Positions 1 through 8,216 are shown, counted from the stretch's first letter. The stretch: DNA of 16,825 nt from Pseudomonadota bacterium (GCA_023428645.1 JAEYXD010000002.1:1-16825), one strand, 5' to 3'. Program-made: numbers and translations. The notes: generated from the letters alone by a model not told the origin.

Positions 1-2093
1 TGGCCGCCGTTGCTACCTGCAGTCCGATCCCACGCTCGGATCGTCAGCGCCGCTGACAGCGTCCCGCTCCACTCCGCATTCGGCTGAAAATGCAGGCGCG
101 TATTGGCGTCGCTCGACAACAAGCGCGCTGCGTTTGCGCTTGGCGATCCCAATGCGCTCCAGCTCGCGCCCCCATTCGTCGTGAACCACCACATGCCGCG
201 ACTGGTGTCGGCGCCCACGATAGCAATTCCTTGCAGCGCGCCGGTATCCGGGTCGCTGATGCCGCCCACCAGCGCTGTAATGAGCGTACCCGACGCCACG
301 CCAGCGACCGGCGCGCCCGCATCTTCGTCGACATCCAGTGCAAGCTCGGCGCTCGGATCGAGGATCGGCGCATCGTTGACCGCGGTCACGCTGACCGTGA
401 TCGTGCCGTCGGCCGGCCCAGTATTCGCCGCATCGCGAATGCGGGTCGTGATCGTGAAGTTCTGATCGTTGTTCGCGGACGGCGTCAGCGTCACTGCCGC
501 CAGCGCCGCGTTCACGTCGGCGACGGAGCCCGTGACCGTCCAGACACCCGTTGCCGCATTGAACGTCGAGGTCGCCGAGCCGTAAGTTCCCGTGCTCAGC
601 GTGCCGGCACCCGGCGTGCTCAGCGTGAACGTCGCTGTGATCGTATCTCCGGCATCGGGGTCCGAGACGACGATGTCATCGAGCGCGATCGTGCTGCCGC
701 CCTCGCTCACCGTCTTGGTCTGATTGAGATTGCCATTCGCTGTCGGCGCGACGTTGCCCACCGGCTCGCCGAACACGAGGTTCTGCAGCGCTATGTAATT
801 GACATAGCCGTAGCTCCTGTCGGGCCCGATCATTTCATCCGGGTTGGTGAGGCGCACTTCATCGACGTTCTCGAAGATCGAGCGAGTCAGCTGCGCAGTG
901 CCGAAGGTCGAATTCCAGTTCAACTGATCGATTTCGAGCGTCACCGACCCGGTGCTGACGCCGTCGCGAAAGCCTTCGATCGTCACGTGAGTCTGCGCAC
1001 CCAGGTACGAGACGACCGCCAGGCCACGGAAGTCGAACTCGCTGCCATCGCTACTCTTGATGACGATGATGGGGTCGCCCAGATCGTCATCGCCGAAGAT
1101 GCCGTCATTGACCCCGGGGGCACCGCCGAGCAGATCCTCCCAGTATCGCCAGTTCGTCCCGTCCGACTCGCCCGGCGAGCCGCTTGCGGCGCTGTAGATT
1201 TGATAGGTGATGCCGGCAATGTCCGTGGTGAAGCCCATCTCGTCCGTGACGATGGTCCCAAGGTAGGCCGCATGAGGCGCGCTGAAGGTGAGCGAGCCCG
1301 CCGCCAGCAGCCCGCGATAGGCCTGTTGCGCATCCGCGAGCAGGACGGCCCCGGTCTCGATCTCGCCCCGCGTCGTTTCGAGCGCCCAATTGCCGCCGAA
1401 GGCGGCCGCACCCGTCGCGTCATTAGAAGCGGCGATGTCGGCGCCCGTGGCGGCGGCGAGCATGGAAATGAAGGCCTGACCTCGCTCGGACCCGACGTCA
1501 CAACCGTAGAGGAGCAGATCGCCCTCGGCCGCCAGCGCAGCGCCAATCCGAGCGAGCGCATCCGACTGGGTGCCGACGCTGCTGCTATTCAGCGCCAGGT
1601 TACCCAGCTGCACTTCCCCATCGCTGCCATGGGACAGCACATGGATCGCATCGAGGCCGCCGCGGCCCGCGAGCGCTTGTGCCATCTGCTCGAGGCCGTT
1701 GCGGTTCGCATCGAGCAGCACTACCTCCACGCCCGAGCGCACACCCTCACGCAGCATCGCCCAGTTCTTGATCGACGTATCGATGAAGACGATCTCCGTG
1801 CGCTCCTGGCTCGCACCGCTGTGCGCCGCCGCGGGGCTTTGGTCCGCGAGCGCCGATACGAGCCTGGCCGTCGAGTCATCGGACGCATCGTGTCGATACA
1901 CATCCTCGGGCAGCGCCTGTGATGCCGCGTCCGCCGCACTTGCAACGCCCGCGGCATCGAACATGAAGCGCGGCTCGAGCGCCAGCATCGTCCGTGGCGC
2001 GAGTCGCGCCGACGGCGTCCGGGCGTCGGGCGGCGTCTGTCGCGCTTGCAGCGAGCTGCGTACGATGGATGCCAGGCGGTTCACTCTATTCAT
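1..2093 (-). CDS. N-terminal 697 residues of a giant LEPR/DUF4347 cadherin-like surface protein (partial at left edge)
   Basis: The frame starts at ATG 2093 and stays open, with no stop codon, to base 1, so the protein is cut by the window and its C-terminus is unseen. Near the N-terminus (residues 39-47) it carries LEPRFMFDA, the LEPR-type motif found close to the start of very large secreted proteins; no classical signal peptide precedes it. Residues about 99-262 form a DUF4347 domain, with IHVLSHGSDG (150-159) and LLLYGCDVG (193-201). Residues about 265-430 are a domain I do not recognise. From about 433 there are cadherin-like/VCBS-type repeats (DPDAGDTITATF, SVTAVNDAP), and the last visible residues begin another module. 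Such proteins are normally exported adhesins or biofilm proteins of over a thousand residues. The start lies 54 bases after the M50-HlyD gene, so it is the last visible gene of the export operon and probably its cargo (inference). A GAG at 7-9 bases before the ATG is only a weak ribosome site. Confidence 0.85.
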   Translation of the reverse strand, partial: MNRVNRLASIVRSSLQARQTPPDARTPSARLAPRTMLALEPRFMFDAAGVASAADAASQALPEDVYRHDASDDSTARLVSALADQSPAAAHSGASQERTEIVFIDTSIKNWAMLREGVRSGVEVVLLDANRNGLEQMAQALAGRGGLDAIHVLSHGSDGEVQLGNLALNSSSVGTQSDALARIGAALAAEGDLLLYGCDVGSERGQAFISMLAAATGADIAASNDATGAAAFGGNWALETTRGEIETGAVLLADAQQAYRGLLAAGSLTFSAPHAAYLGTIVTDEMGFTTDIAGITYQIYSAASGSPGESDGTNWRYWEDLLGGAPGVNDGIFGDDDLGDPIIVIKSSDGSEFDFRGLAVVSYLGAQTHVTIEGFRDGVSTGSVTLEIDQLNWNSTFGTAQLTRSIFENVDEVRLTNPDEMIGPDRSYGYVNYIALQNLVFGEPVGNVAPTANGNLNQTKTVSEGGSTIALDDIVVSDPDAGDTITATFTLSTPGAGTLSTGTYGSATSTFNAATGVWTVTGSVADVNAALAAVTLTPSANNDQNFTITTRIRDAANTGPADGTITVSVTAVNDAPILDPSAELALDVDEDAGAPVAGVASGTLITALVGGISDPDTGALQGIAIVGADTSRGMWWFTTNGGASWSALGSPSANAARLLSSDANTRLHFQPNAEWSGTLSAALTIRAWDRTAGSNGG

Positions 2094-2147
2094 GCTGTGT
2101 CTCGATGTCGATGTCGTCTGATTCGTTGCTCCGGCATCACTCGCCGG

Positions 2148-4292
2148 TCACATGCCGCTTTCACGTACGAGCAAGCCTGCCGTACGTCGCCACACGCGCC
2201 CGAGCACGCTGGCCCGCGCGGCGTCGATGCGCACGGCGCCACGGGTGAGCTGCGTGGGTGCGCCGTCGCTCGCCGGCTGCAAGCGGATGCGGTACACGGG
2301 CTCTTCCGGCACCAACGCGCCGTCCTGCGCCTGCCGCACCGCAATCGCGCCGCCATGTGTCGACGCGAGCGCGAGCTCGCTCAGTGTTCTTGCGCTCACG
2401 CGATCGATGCTGGTCACCGTCGCAGCGATGCCCGCTTGCGCGGCGTCTTCCGGGTAAAAGCGCGCCGCGGCGTCGACCCGGATCCGCGCGAGATCCGCTT
2501 CGGCCACATAGGCCTCGATCAAGCCGCTGCTCGGATCGATGACGACGCCCAGCGGCTCACCCGCCGCCAGCCAGTCGCGAGCGGCAAGGGGCTCCGCCAC
2601 CTCCACGACGAGGCCATCGAACGGCGCCGCGACCGCCAGCCGTCGTCGCTCGACCTCGTGACTCGCCAACGTCGCCCTCGCCCGCGCCAATTCCTCGTGA
2701 ACGGGCTGCGCTTGCTCGCCGGCGCGGCGGCGCAGGCTCTGCACTTCGGCCTGCCAGCTGAGCACGCGCACTTCGCTTTCCGCCTGCGCCTGCTCGTGCG
2801 CGAGCTCCATGGAGTCGAAACGAAACAGCACCTCGCCCTCGCGTACGCGCGCACCGGGCCGCACATCGATAGCGACGAGCTGCGCGGCGGCGGGGGCATA
2901 GAGCACGGACTGCTGCTGAGCGCGCAGCACGGCGGGCGAGGACACGCTGCCCCGCCACGGCACGACGAGCAGTGCGACCAGGGCCGCGCCACCAAGCGCC
3001 GTTGCGAGCGTGCCGCGGTTCAGTCGCAGCTCGTCGCGACGGGCGAACCAGACCAGGAGCTCGCGCGCGAGCGGCAGCACGATGAACCACGCGATCTCCA
3101 CGGCGAACAGCAGCACGCCGAGCAGCTTGAAGAACATGTGATAGACGAGCAGCGCGATGCCGAGGAACAGAAAGAATCGGTACACCCAGGTCGCGAACGC
3201 GTACGCGACCAGCAAGCGGCGACGACCGTTGGAGCACGACTCCGGCGGCGCATCGCCAAATCCGAACAGCCGCTCGCGCAACCACCAACGCGCGAGCGCG
3301 AACGAGCGGTCTTGCAGATTGGGAACATCCAGAGCATCGCTCAACAGGTAATAGCCATCGAAGCGCATGAACGGATTCAGATTGACCGCCAGCGTCAGTA
3401 CCCACGTGCTCGTTGCGAGCACGAAGCACGCGCTGCGCAGCGGGCCCGGCGGAAGCACACACCACGCCAGCGTCGCAAACGCAGCGAGCGCCAGTTCCGC
3501 CGCCATTCCGGCCGCGCCGATCGCGAGGCGCTGGCGTCGCGATTGGAGCTTCCACGCGTCGGTCGTGTCCGTGTACAGCACGGGCCACAGCACGAGGAAT
3601 GCGACACCCATCGTCGGCACGCGGCAGCCGTAGCGATGCGCCGTCAGCGCATGGCCGAATTCATGGAGCACTTTCGCGACGGTCAGCGCGCAGCCGGTGA
3701 GCAGCATGCCTTCGAGCGTGAACACGTACGGCAAGCTCGCGATGAATCGATCCCACTGCCGGCCGACGAGCCACAGGCCGAGCAGTGCCGCAGCGAGGAC
3801 CGCGACGAAGAAGCCGCGCGTGTAGAGCACCGCCGCGACCGGTCGCAGGCCGTCCAGGAGACGCTGCGGCCGCACCACCGGCACGCGAAAGAACAGGTAG
3901 TTGTGCAGGAGCGCCGACGCCCAGTGCCGGCGCCGCGCGGCGGCCTGCTTCACGAGCGCATCCGTGCCGGCACTGCCCGGCATCTGCAGCAACTGGCTCG
4001 CGGACAGGAAGCGCACGAGTGACTCGACATCCTCGCCGCTCACCGACAGCGTCGTGTGGTTCGAGACGTCGGCCGCGATCGCGTCCGGCCGCGCGAGATG
4101 CCAGCGCGACAGCATCTCGAACTCCGCCCAGCCGATCCGATAGAACCGATTCACGACCGGGTCGTGCACGGTCCAGGTCGGCGCGCCCTGCGCCGTACGC
4201 GGGCCCGCGTGCAACGTGAGCTCCTCGCGCAATGCAGGCACGGTGTCGAGACGCCGCGCGGCCGCGGCACCCGCGTGAGCTGCGACGCTCAC
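2148..4292 (-). CDS. Membrane M50 (site-2-protease-like) metalloprotease fused to a HlyD-type adaptor domain
   Basis: This 714-residue protein belongs to the 'putative peptide zinc metalloprotease' group. Residues about 38-106 resemble the small PqqD-like domain often seen in front of such enzymes (weak call). Hydrophobic segments lie at about 160-178, 187-206, 226-241, 257-281, 287-304, 363-386, 389-413 and 428-446. The zinc site looks intact: HEFGH at 210-214 and NPFMRFDG at 306-313, with D312 as the expected third ligand. After the last membrane segment, residues 455-600 show the split lipoyl/coiled-coil pattern of membrane-fusion proteins (VDVRPG-like IDVRPGARVREGEVLFRFDS at 475-494, a helical hairpin at 495-550, then APFDGLVVEV at 556-565), followed by a beta-barrel-like C-terminus. 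It starts with GTG at 4292, overlapping the previous stop by four bases (GTGA), which implies translational coupling. It probably sits in the inner membrane and either processes or escorts the adhesin encoded next; that role is inference. Confidence 0.9.
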   Translation of the reverse strand: MSVAAHAGAAAARRLDTVPALREELTLHAGPRTAQGAPTWTVHDPVVNRFYRIGWAEFEMLSRWHLARPDAIAADVSNHTTLSVSGEDVESLVRFLSASQLLQMPGSAGTDALVKQAAARRRHWASALLHNYLFFRVPVVRPQRLLDGLRPVAAVLYTRGFFVAVLAAALLGLWLVGRQWDRFIASLPYVFTLEGMLLTGCALTVAKVLHEFGHALTAHRYGCRVPTMGVAFLVLWPVLYTDTTDAWKLQSRRQRLAIGAAGMAAELALAAFATLAWCVLPPGPLRSACFVLATSTWVLTLAVNLNPFMRFDGYYLLSDALDVPNLQDRSFALARWWLRERLFGFGDAPPESCSNGRRRLLVAYAFATWVYRFFLFLGIALLVYHMFFKLLGVLLFAVEIAWFIVLPLARELLVWFARRDELRLNRGTLATALGGAALVALLVVPWRGSVSSPAVLRAQQQSVLYAPAAAQLVAIDVRPGARVREGEVLFRFDSMELAHEQAQAESEVRVLSWQAEVQSLRRRAGEQAQPVHEELARARATLASHEVERRRLAVAAPFDGLVVEVAEPLAARDWLAAGEPLGVVIDPSSGLIEAYVAEADLARIRVDAAARFYPEDAAQAGIAATVTSIDRVSARTLSELALASTHGGAIAVRQAQDGALVPEEPVYRIRLQPASDGAPTQLTRGAVRIDAARASVLGRVWRRTAGLLVRESGM

Positions 4293-5671
4293 AGTCCGAA
4301 CCTCTGACGTAACGCGGAGATCGGCCGGCGGAAGACGTGCGTGAACAGCGTCGTACGCTCGCCATAGAGCTTTGCGGTCCCCTTCAGGCCGACTCGCGGC
4401 GGCAGACGCTCGTCATCGAAAACGGCTTTCAGTCGATACGAGAACACGCCGTCGGGCCCAGGCGCCGCTTGATAGCCGATGTACGTCAGCGTCGCCGGCA
4501 CGGGATGGTGCGGATCGACATTCAGAAACAGCCGCACTTCATCGCCAGGCTTGAGCGCAATCGTGTCCGCGACGGGCAAGCGCACTTCCAACGCCATGTC
4601 CGCGGGCTCGGCCACCATCAAGATCCGCTCTCCCGTGCGCACCGGCTTGCCGATCCAGTCGTTCACATCATCGAACACCGCGACGCCCGCGCGCGGCGCG
4701 CGCACTTCAATGCGCTCGAGCACGGCGTTCAAGTAGTCGACCTGCGCGGCATGCTGGTCCATGCGGCCTTGCAACGCGACGAGCTCCGCCTTGGCCCTAG
4801 GGTCGAAGAGCGCCTGCTGCGCGACCTGTCGATGCTCCGCCTGCGCGACACTCAGCGCCTGCTGCGCGATCTCCAACTCGCTGCGCAGACGTGCGTCATC
4901 CAGCCGCAGCAGCAATTGTCCTTGCTCGACGATCTGGTTCGGCTCGACGAGCACTTCGTCCACGACGCCGTCGATCGGCGCTCGCAGCACGATGGGATCG
5001 CGCGCGATGACTTCCGCGGCACCCAGGGTCGAATCCCGCATGGGCAAGAAGCCTGCGCACAATGCGGCGGCGAGCGCCGCACCGATCAGGCGATTGCGAC
5101 GCGCCGAGATCCAGCGAGCGGCCGCGGGCCGCGAGCCACGCAGGCGATATGCCCAGGCGAGCGAATACACACCGGCAAGCTCATCCAGCAACAAGCGATC
5201 AGCCTCGCTCCAGGCATCATCACGCGCGAGCATCAGCGCACCGAGCAGCTCACCTTCCGGTGAGCACAGCGGCATCCAAAGCGCGTGCTTCGGAAACCAT
5301 TCGCCCCACTCACGCTTCGCGTCGGCGTCGACGCTGTCGCTCGTCAGGCACTCGAGCTCCGCCCCGCCCCGCGCGTGCGCGCGTGCGGCACACAACCGCC
5401 TGAGCCAGACGATGAACGGCGCTTGCGGCTCGAGCGTCGCAAGACCCGACGCCGCGACGATCTCACCCTCGCCGCGCGCATCGCGCCGCCACAGGGCGGC
5501 TTGCCGATAGCGCACGAGTCCGAGCGTCTCGTTGACCATCAGGAAGCACAGCTCCTGCGGGCTCGATGCCTGTCGTGCGCGCTTCTCCAGCGCGAGCAGG
5601 CGGCCCAGCGCCGCGAGCTGGCGTTGCGCGGGATCGGCGTGGCGATCGAGCAATCGGGCGGGCGTGCTCAT
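4289..5671 (-). CDS. HlyD-family inner-membrane adaptor with N-terminal GAF-like domain
   Basis: Numbering is from ATG 5671 (MSTPARLL); a GTG at 5689 in the same frame would add six residues, and neither start has a clear ribosome site. Residues about 24-178 look like a GAF-type domain (regions LGLVRYRQAALWRR and LLGALMLARDDAWSEADRLLLD). One membrane helix follows at about 194-211 (LIGAALAAALCAGFLPM). The rest is a membrane-fusion protein: first lipoyl half at 227-257 (VLRAPIDGVVDEVLVEPNQI), a coiled-coil hairpin at about 258-322, second lipoyl half at 323-355 (IEVRAPRAGVAVFDD), then a beta-barrel region. The GAF-like part should be cytoplasmic and the adaptor part periplasmic. The stop overlaps the start of the M50-HlyD gene by four bases, and TolC ends 46 bases upstream. 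A HlyD adaptor usually partners an ABC or RND pump, but none is adjacent. HlyD identity is firm; the GAF assignment is moderate. Confidence 0.87.
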   Translation of the reverse strand: MSTPARLLDRHADPAQRQLAALGRLLALEKRARQASSPQELCFLMVNETLGLVRYRQAALWRRDARGEGEIVAASGLATLEPQAPFIVWLRRLCAARAHARGGAELECLTSDSVDADAKREWGEWFPKHALWMPLCSPEGELLGALMLARDDAWSEADRLLLDELAGVYSLAWAYRLRGSRPAAARWISARRNRLIGAALAAALCAGFLPMRDSTLGAAEVIARDPIVLRAPIDGVVDEVLVEPNQIVEQGQLLLRLDDARLRSELEIAQQALSVAQAEHRQVAQQALFDPRAKAELVALQGRMDQHAAQVDYLNAVLERIEVRAPRAGVAVFDDVNDWIGKPVRTGERILMVAEPADMALEVRLPVADTIALKPGDEVRLFLNVDPHHPVPATLTYIGYQAAPGPDGVFSYRLKAVFDDERLPPRVGLKGTAKLYGERTTLFTHVFRRPISALRQRFGL

Positions 5672-5717
5672 CGCATGCGCTCGCAACACAGAGGACGAGG
5701 GATGGCCACCGGCGCGA

Positions 5718-7334
5718 TCAGTTCGCTGCGCCTGCTTCCGCGCTCGCGGGCTCGTGCGCTGCCGGCGCGCTCGGCCCCTGCCGCAAACGCTCGCGCAACG
5801 CCTGAGAAAGCGTTTGCAGATCGTGTGCCGAGGCGTGGTCCGGCAACGGATCGAAGCCTAGCGACACGTGGACCGCCGCATATGCGTTCTGGAGTTCCGC
5901 ATACGCGAGGTCGCGCTGAAATTCCGCGGCCGCGGCCGCCGTGCCTGCCTGGACGCGATCGAGCACGCTCTGCGCCTCGCCCTGTGTCCCCGTCCGCACG
6001 GTGCCGAAAATTCGCTCCTCGATGCTGCTGGCGTGCGCGGCCTGTTCGTATTGCTCACGCGCGCGCAGAAACTGCTGATGACTGACATGCACCTGCGTCA
6101 ACACGGCCATGCTCATCGCGAGCCGGCGCGTGTCGGTCAGCTCCACTTGCGCATCACGCAGTCTCTTGCCGCGTGCGGCCGAGGCGAGATTCAGGAGGTT
6201 CCAGCTCACCTGCGCGCCGGCCTGCGCCCATTCCTGGTTCACGAGGTAGTCGTTGCTGTCGGCATTCAACGAACCATAGAAGTTGAGGTTCGGGAACATC
6301 TTCAGCAGCGCCTTGCGAGTCTCCAGCGCGGTGATGCGACTCTGATACGCCGCCTCGCGCAGCTCGGGGCGCTGCTCGAGCGCGAGCGTTTCCATCTCCG
6401 GCAGCGAGAGCGAAATCTGCGGCACATTCGTCGCTTCGGGGAGTGACAACTGGTAGGCGGTGCCAGGTGCCAGATTCATCAGCCGCGCCAGCTCCGCCTT
6501 GGAGATGGCAAGTTCCTCTTCGATCGCGGCCAACTGGCGCACCGCCGCGACCAGCGAGCGCTGGTAGCGCAACGTTTCCAGCAGCGGACGCAGCCGCTCC
6601 CGCTCCACGGTGCGCGAATCATCGAGCGCGGCTCGGGCTTCGGCCAACACGGGCTTGATCACGCCCTCGAGCCGCTGCGCAGCCGCCGCGCGCCAATACG
6701 CCGCACGCACTTCCTGCACGATCACATGCACGGCGCGGCGTTCGCGCTCCACGGCGACCAACGACAGGTCCGCGTGCTGCTTCGCCTGGTAATAGCTCAC
6801 CCCGAAATCGAGGATGCTCCAGCTCATGCCCAGCTCGCCGATGAACCGGCGCTTTTCGAGTGAGGTCGACGCGTTGTCTGGATCCGTCAGATTGCCGGCG
6901 ACATTGCGGCTCGTCGACAGCTGTTCCTTGCTGCGTACGTGATATCCGGCCTCTGAAACGACGCTCGGCAAGAGATCGAAGCGGCTCAGATCGAACTGCC
7001 GCAGCTGCACCGCCTGCTCCATGACGGCGACGCGGCGATCGAGGTTGTAATTGAGGGCGCGCGCAATCGCCTCTTCCAGGCTGACCGGCCCGTTCACCGG
7101 ATCCTGATTCACGTAAAGCATGGCCCGGTCCGACCGCACTTGCGCGGCGCGCTCCGCGTGATTGAAAGGCTCCGGCGTCACGGTACACCCGGCCAGCAGC
7201 ACGAGGGCAGCGGCCGAACCGAGCAATTTCGCAGCAGGACGTATCGGGCACGCTTGCACGGCGTGAGGAGCAGCAGTGATCTTGGACATGGAAAGTTCGT
7301 CTTTTGAAGGCATGAAATGTGGAGGGCTGCTCAT
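5718..7334 (-). CDS. TolC/NodT-type outer-membrane efflux lipoprotein
   Basis: This 538-residue protein of the outer-membrane efflux (TolC/OEP) family would form the channel through the outer membrane. It has a lipoprotein signal ending in the lipobox LLAGC with Cys50 as the acylated residue, preceded by the hydrophobic stretch LLGSAAALVL. The mature part shows the usual duplicated helical repeats: VSLEEAIARALNYNLDRRVA (about 84-103) in the first half and long coiled-coil segments through about 200-290 and 330-500. ATG 7334 overlaps the stop of the preceding adaptor gene by four bases (ATGA), favouring coupled translation; it gives a rather long n-region, and in-frame ATGs at 7313 and 7289 (MSKITAAPH) are realistic alternatives. 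Neighbours on both sides are periplasmic adaptors, so this is the exit duct of the module. Confidence 0.9.
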   Translation of the reverse strand: MSSPPHFMPSKDELSMSKITAAPHAVQACPIRPAAKLLGSAAALVLLAGCTVTPEPFNHAERAAQVRSDRAMLYVNQDPVNGPVSLEEAIARALNYNLDRRVAVMEQAVQLRQFDLSRFDLLPSVVSEAGYHVRSKEQLSTSRNVAGNLTDPDNASTSLEKRRFIGELGMSWSILDFGVSYYQAKQHADLSLVAVERERRAVHVIVQEVRAAYWRAAAAQRLEGVIKPVLAEARAALDDSRTVERERLRPLLETLRYQRSLVAAVRQLAAIEEELAISKAELARLMNLAPGTAYQLSLPEATNVPQISLSLPEMETLALEQRPELREAAYQSRITALETRKALLKMFPNLNFYGSLNADSNDYLVNQEWAQAGAQVSWNLLNLASAARGKRLRDAQVELTDTRRLAMSMAVLTQVHVSHQQFLRAREQYEQAAHASSIEERIFGTVRTGTQGEAQSVLDRVQAGTAAAAAEFQRDLAYAELQNAYAAVHVSLGFDPLPDHASAHDLQTLSQALRERLRQGPSAPAAHEPASAEAGAAN

Positions 7335-8110
7335 TCCGCAGGCTTGAACAGAGCACGGCCGCTCATTCCCGCAAGGAGCTCACCGGCAGGCGCTTTCACC
7401 TGACCGAATACGGCCACCGTCTGGCTGACCGGATCGATACGCGCGCCCACGCGCGTCACTTCGGCCGAGTACGTGCGTCCCGTCTCATCGATCGTGATCT
7501 GAAACGTTCCTCCTGGTTTCAGCCACGAGAGCCAGCGTGACGGAACGATCGTCTCGGTTTCGAGCGTGCGATCGTCGAGAATCTCGAACAGGCGCTCGCC
7601 CTCAGGCACGTACTGATGCGAGCGCACGTTCGACGCAGCGACGCGACCGGGAAACGGCGCCAGGATGACGCAGCGATCGGTCAGGATCTGCGCGACATTG
7701 CGCTCGGCACGAGCGGCGGCGAGGCGCGCCGCGGCGACTTCGACTTCGAGCATGCTGACCGACTTCAGTGTGTCGAGGCGCTGATTCACCTCGTATGTCT
7801 TGTGTGCTTCGGCTTCGACGGCCTTGGCCTTGTCCAGATGAGCGCGATGCAAGGCGCAATCGAACTCCGCCAGCTTCTGCCCCTGCTTGAATCGATCGCC
7901 CTCGCGCACGTGCACGACCGCGAGCTTGCCGGCCAGCTGACTCGACAACGTGGTGCTGTCGCGTGGCGAGAGCTGTGCACGGATGGCTGGCTCGGACGCA
8001 AGCGCCACCGCCTGCGCCGCGAGCATCACGAACGTGGCTGCGATACGGCCTCGGGCGATCGCCACGCGCGTTCGGCGTTGAGAATCACTGACACGCAAGC
8101 ACATTTTCAT
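7331..8110 (-). CDS. Short HlyD/RND-type periplasmic adaptor (membrane-fusion protein)
   Basis: A 259-residue protein, short for a membrane-fusion protein (often 350-400). It has an N-terminal signal sequence (hydrophobic IAATFVMLAAQAVALA, likely cleaved near residue 39). The first lipoyl half is at about 55-84 (LAGKLAVVHVREGDRFKQGQ), a short helical hairpin at 86-140, the second lipoyl half at about 147-178 (VILAPFPGRVAASNV, then YVPEGERLFEILD), and a beta-barrel at 183-257. It lacks any inner-membrane anchor other than the signal peptide, so it should be periplasmic. A GGAG sits 13 bases before ATG 8110, further than ideal; an in-frame ATG at 8104 is also possible. It is the first gene of the operon, and its stop overlaps the TolC start. 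Together with the GAF-HlyD and M50-HlyD proteins it gives the module three separate lipoyl-type adaptor domains. Confidence 0.88.
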   Translation of the reverse strand: MKMCLRVSDSQRRTRVAIARGRIAATFVMLAAQAVALASEPAIRAQLSPRDSTTLSSQLAGKLAVVHVREGDRFKQGQKLAEFDCALHRAHLDKAKAVEAEAHKTYEVNQRLDTLKSVSMLEVEVAAARLAAARAERNVAQILTDRCVILAPFPGRVAASNVRSHQYVPEGERLFEILDDRTLETETIVPSRWLSWLKPGGTFQITIDETGRTYSAEVTRVGARIDPVSQTVAVFGQVKAPAGELLAGMSGRALFKPAE

Positions 8111-8186
8111 CGTCGAAGGGCTTCTCCGCTCCGGGAAGGATGTCCCCCAGTCGCGGGTACGAGCAGCGAGCGACGGGAACGCGTTA

Positions 8187-8216
8187 CTTAAATCGGCCTC
8201 GACCGATGGGGGACAA
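8187..8216 (-). promoter_or_regulatory. Candidate sigma-70-like promoter of the export operon
   Basis: On the minus strand there is TTGTCC (8216-8211), an 18-base spacer, then TTTAAG (8192-8187). Each box matches its consensus at four of six positions. Transcription would begin near 8180, leaving a leader of about 70 bases before ATG 8110. It is the best match I saw in the 285-base gap between the FUSC gene and the operon, but it was found by eye. Confidence 0.35.
8192..8207. repeat. Inverted repeat inside the putative operon promoter
   Basis: ATCGG (8192-8196) and CCGAT (8203-8207) form a perfect 5-base inverted repeat around CCTCGA. It lies inside the spacer of the candidate promoter and touches its -10 box, the position expected for a repressor or MerR-type site. 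A repeat this short can occur by chance. Confidence 0.25.

Noticed and set aside
90..1922. 610-codon open frame on the plus strand
   Set aside because: It lies codon-on-codon opposite the adhesin frame, is rich in Arg/Ala/Asp with no domain signature, and the minus frame contains clear DUF4347 and cadherin-like motifs. It is a by-product of GC-rich codon use.
2046..4022. 658-codon open frame on the plus strand
   Set aside because: It is antisense to the M50-HlyD gene, with low-complexity Arg/His/Gln-rich translation and no ribosome site or family motif.
1..8110. Ordinary RTX type I secretion operon
   Set aside because: No ABC transporter gene and no GGxGxDxxx calcium repeats are visible. 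The C-terminus of the adhesin is outside the window, so RTX repeats there cannot be excluded.
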